Shown here: positions 8,407 to 16,559 of the stretch, one piece after another
Layout: every line of letters begins with the position of its first letter
Position numbering within the stretch: the stretch's first letter is position 1
From: Hyphomicrobium_B sp001006785
GTDB taxonomy: Bacteria > Pseudomonadota > Alphaproteobacteria > Rhizobiales > Hyphomicrobiaceae
Assembly: GCF_001006785.1 (NCBI RefSeq)
Contig: NZ_CDHO01000003.1
Location: 186,001-250,000, forward strand
Direction: 5' to 3'
Length of the DNA stretch: 64,000 bases
Translations under genes and position numbers: made by a program
Notes under the pieces: model-generated
Told to the model about the DNA's origin: nothing
What the model saw: only the letters and a program-made list of their open reading frames with translations
The model's database searches: none

Positions 8407-9293
8407 CGAACCTATCACTGAGAAACGGTTCTCATGGCGCGCTTCGCGTCCTCATGACCCTTGCCGTGGTTGCGGTTGCAGTCGTCGTCGGCTCGGCGCT
8501 GTGGGACTATTATCTCAACGCGCCCTGGACGCGTGATGGACGCGTCCGCGCCGATGTGGTGGGTGTAGCTCCAGACGTCTCTGGCCTGGTGACTGAAGTA
8601 CTCGTCAAGGACAACCAGAAGGTCAAGATCGGCGATGTTCTGTTCCGAGTCGATCCAGATCGGTTCGACATTGCCTTGCGCCAAGCCGAAGCCGCGGTCG
8701 ACGGCAAGAGGGCGGCCACCGAGCAGCTTGACGCCGACTATGAGCGCTACTCAAACCTGAGCGAGGCGGCAACCTCGCAGCAGAAGAAAGAAGCGGCGAA
8801 GTCGGCAGCGCTCCAGGCACGTGCTGACCTCGCCCGCGCCATCGCGGATCGCGACCTCGCCAAACTCAACCTCGAACGCTCATCGATCAAGGCCTCCGTC
8901 AACGGCTGGGTCACCAACACGACACTGCAGCCCGGTGTATATGTCCTGCAGGGCAAGGGCGTCCTGGCGTTGATCGGTAGCGACACCCTCCGTGTGGAGG
9001 GCTATTTTGAAGAAACTAAGCTTGAACGTATCCATGTTGGTGACGCGGCCACCGTGCGGCTGATGGGTTATGGCGGGAAACTCGACGGACACGTGCAAAG
9101 CATCGCAGCTGGTATTGAAGATCGCGAAAGATCGGATGGCTCCAACTTGCTCGCGAACGTCAATCCGACCTTCTCATGGGTGCGTCTCGCGCAACGGGTG
9201 CCCGTGCGGATCAATCTTGATACGGTGCCTGAAGATCTCAAATTAATCGTTGGCCGCACCGCGACGGTATCGATAACCGATATTCCTCAGTAA
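8403..9293 (+). CDS. HlyD-family membrane-fusion protein (AaeA-like)
   Basis: A 296-residue periplasmic adaptor with one N-terminal membrane helix (about residues 15-37). A biotinyl-lipoyl-like half-motif follows (VAPDVSGLVTEVLVKDNQKV), then an alpha-helical hairpin rich in Ala/Glu/Lys (about 85-150) and the second lipoyl half (SIKASVNGWVTNTTLQPGVY), ending in a beta-barrel. This is the EmrA/AaeA architecture. It links the FUSC pump to an outer-membrane channel, which is not encoded here. It starts by ATGA overlap with the DUF1656 gene; the last 7 bp overlap the integrase relic on the other strand. Confidence 0.92.
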   Translation: MTNLSLRNGSHGALRVLMTLAVVAVAVVVGSALWDYYLNAPWTRDGRVRADVVGVAPDVSGLVTEVLVKDNQKVKIGDVLFRVDPDRFDIALRQAEAAVDGKRAATEQLDADYERYSNLSEAATSQQKKEAAKSAALQARADLARAIADRDLAKLNLERSSIKASVNGWVTNTTLQPGVYVLQGKGVLALIGSDTLRVEGYFEETKLERIHVGDAATVRLMGYGGKLDGHVQSIAAGIEDRERSDGSNLLANVNPTFSWVRLAQRVPVRINLDTVPEDLKLIVGRTATVSITDIPQ

Positions 9294-9694
9294 AAGCGAA
9301 GTGCACGGGTATATCCCAGGCCATGGCTACCAAGCACGTCGCGCCCTGGAGAAGCGGCCATGTAAGCTTCGGCGCATTCCTCAAAAGTCATCGAACGAGC
9401 CTTGTCGGCGGCGGCTTCCCTTTCCGCTACTCGCTTCGCCTCAATCGGGTCCTGACCGAGGTCAAGCAGGCGGCGTGCATCACCAACCAATGAGCGCGCG
9501 GTTGCAAGACTAACCGAAGCGGCAGAGCCGAGCCCGAGATACCTCGGCTTGCGATCGTGCATGTACCGGAAGACCCACGAGCGTGCGCCGCTTGGCTTCA
9601 CCCTCAGATACAGCCCAGCGTCGTCCGGATAAAGGCCTGCCTTTTTGATGTTCGAAGCAGAGATAGTATTCAAGCGATGAGTTGTTTTCGGCAT
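9287..9694 (-). pseudogene. Truncated P4-type tyrosine integrase (DUF4102 N-terminus)
   Basis: From ATG 9694 (MPKTTHRLNTISASNIKKAG) leftward, about 135 codons remain. They show the P4-integrase DUF4102 arm-binding domain: DDAGLYLRVKPSGARSWVFR and YLGLGSAASVSLATARSLVG, then the LDLGQDPIEAKR helix and the start of the core-binding domain (MTFEECAEAYMAA). The frame then ends in unrelated residues against the HlyD gene. The catalytic R-H-R-Y domain is missing, so it cannot recombine. Intact relatives are about 400 residues. It lies 150 bp from the 3' end of tRNA-Tyr and points away from it, the usual layout for an island integrated at a tRNA. Confidence 0.85.
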
Positions 9695-9700
9695 CCCTGG

Positions 9701-9721
9701 GTCCACAAATTGGTCCACAAA
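9701..9721. repeat. Double GTCCACAAA repeat, copy 2
   Basis: GTCCACAAAT-TG-GTCCACAAA, 6 bp upstream of the integrase-relic ATG. It matches the copy at 5529-5549 apart from the spacer dinucleotide. It could be an integrase arm-site pair or a conserved leader segment of this integrase class. Confidence 0.8.
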
Positions 9722-9843
9722 CGCGAGGCCGATGGTAGGCGATTTGCGCCGACGCCAATAGACGTCGGAGAGCAACTTTCCTTGATTTTATTGGGGTATT
9801 CTTCTCACCAGCCGACGTCAATCGACGCTGACAGACGGGGTCT

Positions 9844-9928
9844 TGGTGGAGAGGGCTGGATTCGAACCAGCGTAGGCGAAGCCAACGGATTTACAGTCCG
9901 TCCCCTTTAGCCACTCGGGCACCTCTCC
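9844..9928 (-). tRNA. tRNA-Tyr (GTA)
   Basis: An 85-nt class II tRNA read on the reverse strand, 5' end GGAGAGGTGCCCGAGTGG at 9928. The anticodon loop is CTGTAAA (anticodon GTA), with a long variable arm, a TTCGAAT T-loop and an encoded CCA (9844-9846). The acceptor stem pairs GGAGAGG with CCTCTCC. The integrase relic downstream of its 3' end suggests it served as an attachment site. Confidence 0.96.
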
Positions 9929-10152
9929 ATGGCCTGTGGCGCGTGCCCAGTCCAAATGAAAGCGCCCCGCCGATCAAGGCAGGGCCTCCGCCCGCGTTAT
10001 CTTCACGAGGGCCTTTCCTGTCAATCGGAAAAGCTGCAAGGTCTAACAGTTACGCCTTCGCAGCCTTCCGCCGGGACACGCGGCAGCCGCCCTGAATTCT
10101 CACGGCGACAGGCGCGTCCGGCCGGTTAAACCACACATTCGCGAGAAACACC

Positions 10153-11010
10153 CTGTCCAAGGACCATTTCAAAAAGCCGTGGCGCGACAAAAATCGCTTC
10201 TCGGCATCAGGCGGCCAACGCTCCGGCAGACCCCCACGCGCAAAAACGCCGCACAGAGGCGGACCGGCAAGCTCATCCGGAGAGCACGCCGAAGGGCCGC
10301 TCCTGCTCTTCGGCCTGCACGCCGTCGAAGCGGCGCTGAAGAACCCTCAACGGCGCGTCCATCGCCTCATGCTGACGGAAAATGCCGAACGCCGGCTGAT
10401 CGAGGCCGTCGGCCCCATAGCCGCGAAAATCGACCGCGTGACGCCGCGCGACTTGGACCGCCTTCTTGGTCCCGATACGGTGCATCAGGGCGTGGCGCTC
10501 GAAACCGAGCCGTTGCCGGAGCCGGATTGGGACGAGCTGGCGCGCGTCTCCGATGGCCGGCCGCTGATCGTGCTCGATCAGGTGACCGATCCCCATAACG
10601 TCGGCGCGATCCTGAGATCATCGGCTGTGTTCGGCGCGAGCGGTCTCGTGATGACGCATCGCCATAGCCCGCCGCTCAACGGCGTCCTGGCGAAATCCGC
10701 TTCCGGCGCACTGGAACTCATTCCCGTCGCGCTGGTCGCAAATCTTGCGCGTGCCTTGGAAGAACTGCGCGAGGCGGGCTTTGCGCTCGTCGGCCTGGAC
10801 GGCGAGGCCGAAACCGCAATCGAGGATCTCGACTGGTCGCGACCGACGGCGCTCGTGATGGGCTCCGAAGGCAAGGGCCTCCGAGAGCTGACACGCAAGA
10901 CGTGCGATACCCTCGCGAAAATTTCGACGGACGGCCCTGTCGCCAGCCTCAACGTCTCGAATGCGGCCGCCATCGCGCTCTACGCCGCCATGCGCGCACG
11001 CCGGAAATGA
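10153..11010 (+). CDS. rlmB: 23S rRNA 2'-O-ribose methyltransferase, RlmB/TrmH family
   Basis: A SpoU/TrmH methyltransferase predicted to modify a guanosine 2'-O in 23S rRNA. The first in-frame ATG is at 10369, but homologous-looking sequence continues upstream in frame: GPLLLFGLHAVEAALKNPQR is the standard RlmB substrate-binding N-terminus. The frame is open back to a stop at 10093-10095 with no ATG, GTG or TTG, so I place the start at CTG 10153 (LSKDHFKKPWRDKNRF follows). The catalytic SPOUT part has IVLDQVTDPHNVGAILRSS, VMGSEGKGL and ASLNVSNAAAIALY, the three knot motifs. About 285 residues fits the family. The gene is backbone next to tRNA-Tyr. Function is confident; the start is not. Confidence 0.88.
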   Translation: MSKDHFKKPWRDKNRFSASGGQRSGRPPRAKTPHRGGPASSSGEHAEGPLLLFGLHAVEAALKNPQRRVHRLMLTENAERRLIEAVGPIAAKIDRVTPRDLDRLLGPDTVHQGVALETEPLPEPDWDELARVSDGRPLIVLDQVTDPHNVGAILRSSAVFGASGLVMTHRHSPPLNGVLAKSASGALELIPVALVANLARALEELREAGFALVGLDGEAETAIEDLDWSRPTALVMGSEGKGLRELTRKTCDTLAKISTDGPVASLNVSNAAAIALYAAMRARRK

Positions 11011-11013
11011 AAA

Positions 11014-11039
11014 AGCCGGTGCGAAGACTCGCACCGGCT
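11014..11039. terminator. Convergent hairpin terminator
   Basis: 10-bp stem GCCGGTGCGA / TCGCACCGGC with an AGAC loop, between rlmB (+, ends 11010) and the leftward gene ending at 11066. The reverse strand continues into TTTTT, so it is a good intrinsic terminator for the leftward gene and a hairpin for rlmB. Confidence 0.75.
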
Positions 11040-11065
11040 CATCGCATTCGTAATCGGCTGACGTG

Positions 11066-11380
11066 TCAGTCGCAGATCAGCGGGCGGTCGCAGATATACC
11101 TGCCGCCGCGGCAGATCGTGTCGCCGAATTCGTTTTCGAAGCAGCGGCGCGGCGTGCGGTGGCAGCGCTCCGGTCCGCGGTAGCAGCGGTCGTCATAGCG
11201 CGAATAGTAGCGCGGTCCGCGTGCACTGTCCGCGATCGCGGCACCGACGCCGAGACCGATAATGCCCGCCGCGATGCCGACGCCAACGTCACGCCCGCGA
11301 GCTTCAGCACTCGGCGCTGCCGCCAATGCCATGCCGCCGGCAACCGCAAGCGCCATCAATCCATGTACAAATCGTTTCAT
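11066..11380 (-). CDS. Small exported cysteine-rich protein, unknown
   Basis: 104 residues with a signal peptide (MKRFVHGLMALAVAGGMALA, cleavage after AEA). A glycine-rich hydrophobic segment (DVGVGIAAGIIGLGVGAAIA) and a C-terminal half with five cysteines and many Arg/Tyr follow. A Shine-Dalgarno (GGAGGG) precedes the start. I do not recognise a named family; the layout recalls Rhizobiales glycine-zipper/BA14K-like envelope proteins, but the BA14K motif is not evident. The five cysteines suggest a disulphide-bonded periplasmic domain. Confidence 0.7.
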   Translation of the reverse strand: MKRFVHGLMALAVAGGMALAAAPSAEARGRDVGVGIAAGIIGLGVGAAIADSARGPRYYSRYDDRCYRGPERCHRTPRRCFENEFGDTICRGGRYICDRPLICD

Positions 11381-11556
11381 TATTGGCCCTCCTGGTGCCG
11401 CGACGGCCGCGCATCATCCGCGATGCCCGGTTCTATGCCCATGTGCGGCTCGAATCTCTCAGTACCGATGAGGTTCTAAGAAACACTGAAATACGGCACG
11501 ATCACGCGGAGCTTGCGGCCGCCCCGTGGCATAATTCCGTACGGCAGATGAACGGC

Positions 11557-11898
11557 TTACCAGTCGCCCCGGCGATGACCGCCGTAATGGCGCCGATGCC
11601 ATTCGACATGCCGGTAGTTGCGCTTGTTCGCACCCCATGCCCCGTAATACGGCGGCAGGTGACCGCGGAAGCGATTGACCCGGCGCGGCCCCCACTCGCC
11701 TGAGTTGTAGTAGGGATAGTATCCGCGCGGATCATAATAATAGTGATAATAATCGTCGAGCGCGTCCGCCCGGCCCGGGTCGAACTCGTGTTGTCTGAGG
11801 TCCGGCCGGTGTAGGGCGTCAAAGGCTGATGCAGCCTGAGCGCCGGCACACAGCGCAGCGGCGATTGCGGCCACGGCGAGCAGGGATTTCGTGGGCAT
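11557..11898 (-). CDS. Small exported Tyr/His/Arg-rich protein, unknown
   Basis: 113 residues from ATG 11898, preceded by GGGAG 8 bases upstream; a longer frame to 11919 is less likely. A signal peptide (MPTKSLLAVAAIAAALCAGA) ends near ASA. The mature part is strikingly rich in Tyr, His and Arg, with DDYYHYYYDPRGYYPYY as the core, and ends HYGGHRRGDW. No known domain. Such proteins are common in Hyphomicrobiales envelopes. It lies 176 bp upstream of the previous small exported gene on the same strand. Confidence 0.65.
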   Translation of the reverse strand: MPTKSLLAVAAIAAALCAGAQAASAFDALHRPDLRQHEFDPGRADALDDYYHYYYDPRGYYPYYNSGEWGPRRVNRFRGHLPPYYGAWGANKRNYRHVEWHRRHYGGHRRGDW

Positions 11899-12235
11899 GG
11901 CATACTCCCGGAAGGACATGGCGTAGCGGCGCGTACACAGCCCTAGCGCGTCAGAATCGTTTGCCCAAGATTAACTGAAGATCGCCTTAACGCACATGAC
12001 CGGCGGCTCGGCCGTGCGCAATTTCGGGCCGCCGTAGCATTCCTGCCCGCCTTTTCGCGCGCCGACGATCAGCCTAGCAATACCGCGCCGCCGACGCGAA
12101 CGAAAAGAGGGAACCGGCTCCTGCCTATTGATCCCCCCGGTTTGATCCGCCTGAAAGCGCGCCGCGGTTGACATCGAAACCTCAATGCGCGAGGTCTCGC
12201 CCGTCGCCTCGAACGGATGCCCGTGCACGGGTTGC
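11899..12235. other. Intergenic region before tRNA-Thr
   Basis: 337 bp without a gene I can support. It should carry the leftward promoter of the Tyr-rich protein and the rightward promoter of tRNA-Thr. A leftward frame reaching 12261 would run into the tRNA and was discarded. Confidence 0.5.
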
Positions 12236-12310
12236 GCCGGCTTAGCACAGTGGTAGTGCACCTGATTTGTAATCAGGGGGTCGTAGGTTCAAATCCTACA
12301 GCCGGCACCA
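12236..12310 (+). tRNA. tRNA-Thr (TGT)
   Basis: 75 nt including encoded CCA (12308-12310). The acceptor GCCGGCT pairs with AGCCGGC, and the anticodon stem CCTGA / TCAGG encloses loop TTTGTAA (anticodon TGT, Thr). The T-loop is GTTCAAAT. All arms fold without mismatch. Confidence 0.96.
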
Positions 12311-12391
12311 ATTACTTCTCCCAAACTCGGCAATTCAATACTTCGATTGCCGACGTCCGCGAAGCTCGCCGCTGAGCGACGACCCATCGCA

Positions 12392-12871
12392 TCACTCGGA
12401 AATATCCGGCTCGACGAGTCGCGCGAGTTGATCAAGCGACTGCTGCCAGCCGATGTAACACGCTTCGAGCGGAATGACGGCCGGCAGCCCGGACTGCTCG
12501 ATGTTGACTTCGGTGCCGACCGAAACCGCCTTCAAGGCGATCGTCACATGCAAGGTGCCGGGCAAATTCGGATCGTCGAACTGATCCGTGTAACGCACGA
12601 GCTCATTGGGAACGAGTTCGAGATATTCTCCGCCGAACGAATGCTCGTTCCCCGTTGTGAAATTGGCAAACGACATTTTGAACGTGCCGCCGACGCTCGG
12701 CTCCAGGTGATGGACAGTGCACGTAAAGCCGTAGGGCGGCAGCCATTTGGCCATGGCGGCGGCATCGAGGAACGCCCGGTAGACTTTCTCGGGCTTGGCC
12801 GCGAAGACGCGATGCAACCGGACAGTGTTCGTCGACGTCGACGCTGTTTTCAGTTTCTCAGACACAGGCAT
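12392..12871 (-). CDS. SRPBCC (AHSA1/START-like) ligand-binding protein
   Basis: A 159-residue cytosolic protein. The opening VRLHRVFAAKPEKVYRAFLD, followed by AAAMAKWLPPYGFTCTVHHL, is the AHSA1-type START fold (helix-grip pocket for hydrophobic ligands), and the end (CYIGWQQSLDQLARLVEP) is the long C-terminal helix. No catalytic residues can be assigned. It is divergent from the DGPF/sigma-factor pair at 13.1 kb. AHSA1 and DGPF proteins often neighbour this class of sigma factor, so it may belong to the same regulon; that is inference. Confidence 0.85.
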   Translation of the reverse strand: MPVSEKLKTASTSTNTVRLHRVFAAKPEKVYRAFLDAAAMAKWLPPYGFTCTVHHLEPSVGGTFKMSFANFTTGNEHSFGGEYLELVPNELVRYTDQFDDPNLPGTLHVTIALKAVSVGTEVNIEQSGLPAVIPLEACYIGWQQSLDQLARLVEPDISE

Positions 12872-13092
12872 TCCTCCTTCGGTTCCAGCGCGCGAGCCGC
12901 ATCATCGCCACGCCTCATGCCATGAAGACGCCCGGCATGCCGCCGATCCGACAACGGTCGCATACTTCTTGTCGATTTCTACGGGGCAGCGGCCTCCGAA
13001 ATGCCGCCTACCGCGTTTTTAGAAGAAAGACAGGACAGTTTGTCGGAGCGGTACGCTCTCGGCCGTCCTCGAAACGCGGAAAAGGAGAAACC

Positions 13093-13482
13093 ATGCTCTA
13101 CACGCTGCTCTGCTACAACAAGGAAGACGTCGTGTGGTCCTGGAGCAAGGCCGAAGACGAGGCGGTGATGAGCCGCCTGAACGTCGTGCACGAAAAGCTC
13201 GTGCAAGAAGGCAAACTCGGCCCGGCGCTCCGGCTCTTGCCGACCACGACAGCCACGACGCTGCGTGCCCCGGACATGGTAATCGACGGCCCCTTCGCCG
13301 AGACGAAAGAGCAGCTTCTCGGATTTTACGTCATCGACGTTCCCGATCTCGAAGCGGCGCTCGACGTTGCGCGTCAGCTTTCCGCAGCCAATCCGACGAG
13401 CGTTTACGAAATCCGTCCGATCGCGCTCTACGTGCCGGAATCTCGACCCAACGCTTCGAAAGATCGCGTCAAGGCCTACTGA
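13093..13482 (+). CDS. YCII/DGPF-domain protein
   Basis: 129 residues from ATG 13093 with AAGGAG just upstream. A ferredoxin-like YCII fold starts MLYTLLCYNKEDVVWSW and carries the diagnostic DGPF (residues 65-68) followed by AETKEQLLGFYVIDV. Family function is unknown; members are encoded next to ECF42-group sigma factors and are thought to be their targets or partners. The sigma gene starts 3 bp after this stop, so the two are co-translated. Confidence 0.9.
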   Translation: MLYTLLCYNKEDVVWSWSKAEDEAVMSRLNVVHEKLVQEGKLGPALRLLPTTTATTLRAPDMVIDGPFAETKEQLLGFYVIDVPDLEAALDVARQLSAANPTSVYEIRPIALYVPESRPNASKDRVKAY

Positions 13483-13485
13483 GCA

Positions 13486-14751
13486 ATGAGCCAGGTCATT
13501 CACGACCCCGACTGGATCAATAGCGCTCTGACGGCAGCGCGGCCGCAGGCTGTCAGCGCGCTGCTGCGCTATTTCCGCGATATGGATACGGCGGAAGAAG
13601 CGTATCAGGAGGCATGCCTTCGTGCGCTCAAGAACTGGCCGCGCAACGGGCCGCCGCGCGATCCGGTCGCGTGGTTGATCCTTGTGGGACGCAACGCAGC
13701 GCTCGACGGCACGCGCAAGCGCAGTCGCGACGTGACGCTGCCGCCGGATGAACTGATTTCGGATCTAACCGACGCGGAAGCGCCGCTTGTCGAACGCTTG
13801 GATGACTCCCACTATCGCGACGACGTCTTACGCTTGCTGTTCATCTGCTGTCATCCCGACTTGCCAGCGACGCAGCAGGTTGCGCTGGCGCTCCGTATCG
13901 TATCCGGCCTTTCGGTCGCGCAGATCGCACGTGCGTTTCTCGTCTCCGATGCCGCCATGGAGCAACGCATCACGCGCGCAAAGGCACGCATTGCAAAAGC
14001 CGATGTGCCGTTCGATGCCCCCGGCCCCATCGAAAGAAGCGAGCGCCTCGCAGCGGTCGCGACGATGATCTATTTGCTGTTCAACGAAGGCTATACCGCC
14101 GGCGGCGATCCGGGCCGCTCCTCTCTCTGCGACGAAGCTATTCGGCTGGCGCGATTGCTTTTGCGGCTATTCCAGACCGAGCCCGAGATCATGGGACTGA
14201 CGGCGCTCATGCTGCTGCAGCAATCGCGCCTGCCTGCGCGTTTCGATCAAAACGGCGAAGTCGTTCTGCTGGAGGATCAGGACCGCGCGCTCTGGAACGA
14301 CAATCTGATGAATGAAGGCGTCGCGCTATTGGATAAGGCGATGCGCCACAACCAGCCCGGAGCTTATCAAGTCCAGGCAGCCATCGCCGCAACGCATGCG
14401 CGCGCGGCGCAGTTTTCCGAAACGGATTGGGCTGGCATCGACGCGCTCTATGCGGCGTTAGAACGAATGCAACCGTCGCCGGTCGTCACATTGAATCGCG
14501 CTGTGGCAGTGGCAAAGCTGCATGGCCCATCGGCAGGTCTTTCGATGATTGCGCCGTTGGAAAAAGCATTGTCCGGATACTTCCATTATTTCGGCGCGCG
14601 CGGCGCTTTCCTTTTGCAGTTGGGACGGGTCGAGGAAGCCCGAACTGATTTCGATCGCGCGATAGCGTTGGCCGGAACACCGGCACAGGCCGCCCATATT
14701 CGCAGCCACCTCGATCGGCTGCTTCAAGATGCGAAGCCGAACGCTCGATAA
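13486..14751 (+). CDS. ECF sigma factor with TPR-like C-terminal extension (ECF42-like)
   Basis: 421 residues. The N-terminal part has sigma region 2 (RYFRDMDTAEEAYQEACLRA) and region 4 (GLSVAQIARAFLVSDAAMEQ). From about residue 190 it carries a long helical extension (MIYLLFNEGYTAGGDPGRSS, later LNRAVAVAKLHGPSAGLSMI) of the DUF6596/TPR type. This is the ECF42 architecture, in which no anti-sigma factor is encoded and the extension controls activity. It probably directs transcription of the DGPF gene just upstream. A hairpin terminator follows at 14786. Confidence 0.9.
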   Translation: MSQVIHDPDWINSALTAARPQAVSALLRYFRDMDTAEEAYQEACLRALKNWPRNGPPRDPVAWLILVGRNAALDGTRKRSRDVTLPPDELISDLTDAEAPLVERLDDSHYRDDVLRLLFICCHPDLPATQQVALALRIVSGLSVAQIARAFLVSDAAMEQRITRAKARIAKADVPFDAPGPIERSERLAAVATMIYLLFNEGYTAGGDPGRSSLCDEAIRLARLLLRLFQTEPEIMGLTALMLLQQSRLPARFDQNGEVVLLEDQDRALWNDNLMNEGVALLDKAMRHNQPGAYQVQAAIAATHARAAQFSETDWAGIDALYAALERMQPSPVVTLNRAVAVAKLHGPSAGLSMIAPLEKALSGYFHYFGARGAFLLQLGRVEEARTDFDRAIALAGTPAQAAHIRSHLDRLLQDAKPNAR

Positions 14752-14785
14752 GTCCACGATCACGCGATCACAGAGCAACGCAAAA

Positions 14786-14809
14786 CGAGCCGATCATTGG
14801 ATCGGCTCG
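14786..14809. terminator. Convergent hairpin terminator
   Basis: Perfect 10-bp stem CGAGCCGATC / GATCGGCTCG with loop ATTG, between the sigma factor (+) and a leftward gene. The reverse strand continues GTTTTG, the forward strand CAGTTGTTGTTC; it can serve both sides. Confidence 0.65.
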
Positions 14810-14828
14810 CAGTTGTTGTTCACTCGCT

Positions 14829-15170
14829 TTAGCGCGTTGAGCCTGGGCTCGTCGGACTGGGATTGGTGGCGCTTCCGCCCGTACCGGTGCTATTTCCGCT
14901 TGCAGAATTACCGTATGGATCTTGCGCGCTACCTGGAACCGGCGGCGCTGTCGGAGCATAGGGCGTCCGATTGCTCTGAACGGCTCCTGGGCCGGTATTC
15001 GGCGCAGTCACGCCGGCGCCGGTCCCCGACGTGCCGCTTCGCATGCCGGGATTAGTCTGCAATCCGGTCGCTCCACTACGCGACCCGCCGCTGGAACTCG
15101 ACGAGGCCGCCAGAGCAGGCCCCGCGCCGAAAACCATCAACGCGACAGCCGCTGTCATCAGTTTTTTCAT
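14829..15170 (-). CDS. Exported Ser/Gly/Pro/Thr-rich low-complexity protein
   Basis: 113 residues from ATG 15170 (AAAGG upstream). A signal peptide (MKKLMTAAVALMVFGAGPAL, cleavage after ALA) precedes a disordered body rich in Ser, Gly, Thr, Pro and Asn (GNSTGTGGSATNPSPTSPGS near the end). No domain. It resembles the larger protein at 17145-17810 in composition. Probable periplasmic or surface protein of unknown role. Confidence 0.6.
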   Translation of the reverse strand: MKKLMTAAVALMVFGAGPALAASSSSSGGSRSGATGLQTNPGMRSGTSGTGAGVTAPNTGPGAVQSNRTPYAPTAPPVPGSAQDPYGNSASGNSTGTGGSATNPSPTSPGSTR

Positions 15171-15236
15171 AACATAACCTTTGAACTGTTCAGCCATCAT
15201 TGCAGAACTGCCATCGCCAGCAGCCGTTCCAGAGAA

Positions 15237-15267
15237 ACAAAAAGCCCCGAGCGCACGCGCTTTTTGT
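15237..15267 (-). terminator. Hairpin terminator after patatin gene
   Basis: 9-bp inverted repeat ACAAAAAGC / GCTTTTTGT with a GC-rich 13-nt loop; on the reverse strand the 3' arm is U-rich and runs into TTTC. It sits 120 bp beyond the patatin stop. Confidence 0.5.
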
Positions 15268-15387
15268 GCTCGTCTCATCGCGATCGCTGTCATCACGCTC
15301 GTTGAAATGGGCCGAGGACAAAAAAGTACGTCGCCCAACGCGCTATCGGAAATCACGGGCTGTTTTCGAAGGCGGATTGCGCCAACA

Positions 15388-16344
15388 TCAGGACGCGAAA
15401 AATCGCCCTTGAATGCTGGTGTTCGCCGGTTCGCTCAGATAGCGCTCGACCATCGGCAGATGCGGCTCGATGGCGGCGCGACCAGCCGCGATCAATTCGT
15501 CGGCACGATGAAAATCGAGAACGCCGATACGAGCAAGATCGGGCGCAATCAACAGATCCGGCGGATCGCCCATCAGCCGCGCGCGGGCGATACGATCGTG
15601 GAATATGCTGAAGGAGTTCAGGATGACCGACGTAATTCCCGGCGCCGCTTCTTTTTGATGTCCGAAGATTTGGCGATGCAGAAGCTGCAAGGCCCCTTTG
15701 CCGTTCCACCGCGTGATCGGCGCAACGTCCTCGGCAACGGGCGCGATCTCGGCCTCCTCGACATCGTCATCGACGAGAATGCCACCACGGCCGAACTCGC
15801 TCGTCAGATTGATGGCGATCACCGTTCTCGCGCCCAACGCGCGGCAAACGGAAACGGGGATCGGATTGACCAGGCAGCCGTCGATCAGCCAACGTCCATT
15901 CAATTTGACGGGGCGAACAATGCCAGGAATTGCTGAAGACGCGCGCACGGCGTCGTTAACATTCCCGCGACGCAGCCAGATTTCATGTCCGGTAGAAAGG
16001 TCTGTCGCGATCGCGGCGAACTTGGTTGGCAATGTTTCGACGCGCAATCCCGTGAGATGCTCGTCAAACCGCGAGAATAGACGTTCGCCTGCGATCAACC
16101 CCGATCCGGATACGCTCAGATCGAGATATCCGAAAACGCGGCGGCGCGTGAGGCTGCGCGCGAAATCTTCGAGCTGATCGAGGCGGCCACCAGCATAATG
16201 GCCTCCGACGATTGCACCGATTGACGTACCAACCACGATGTCAGGTTTGAGACCGGCTTCGGCAAGAGCGCGAAGCGCTCCGATGTGGGCCCAACCGCGG
16301 GCGGCGCCGCCTCCAAGGGCGATTGCCAGTTTGTCTTTTGCCAT
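15388..16344 (-). CDS. Patatin-like phospholipase/esterase (RssA/YchK type)
   Basis: 318 residues. The oxyanion-hole motif GGGAARG is at 11-17. The nucleophile elbow GTSIG is at 39-43, with Ser41 as the predicted nucleophile. The catalytic Asp lies in the DG of WLIDGCLVNPIPV. This is the short bacterial patatin form, a Ser-Asp dyad acyl hydrolase acting on membrane lipids. No signal peptide, so it is cytosolic or at the inner leaflet. A short gene of unknown function and low-complexity exported proteins flank it. Confidence 0.9.
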   Translation of the reverse strand: MAKDKLAIALGGGAARGWAHIGALRALAEAGLKPDIVVGTSIGAIVGGHYAGGRLDQLEDFARSLTRRRVFGYLDLSVSGSGLIAGERLFSRFDEHLTGLRVETLPTKFAAIATDLSTGHEIWLRRGNVNDAVRASSAIPGIVRPVKLNGRWLIDGCLVNPIPVSVCRALGARTVIAINLTSEFGRGGILVDDDVEEAEIAPVAEDVAPITRWNGKGALQLLHRQIFGHQKEAAPGITSVILNSFSIFHDRIARARLMGDPPDLLIAPDLARIGVLDFHRADELIAAGRAAIEPHLPMVERYLSEPANTSIQGRFFAS

Positions 16345-16559
16345 GTGCGCTTTGTCGAAAGTTGCCCTGGCCGAGTCAGGTCAGCATATCACAACGCGCA
16401 GGCAAATAATTTGGTTCTCTTGTTGGACAGGTTAATTGGAACGACGAAGCGCGGCGCGTCGTAAGCCGACTAACGGTCCCTTCCCGCACATTACAAATCC
16501 GTATCATCACAATTCCCTTACCCAGGCGCGGGGATGACGGGCGGCGAGCAACGGAATCC

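Noticed and set aside
12347..12925. 192-codon + strand frame opposite the SRPBCC gene
   Set aside because: The reverse frame is a recognisable START-fold protein; this one is not, and it begins right behind the tRNA.
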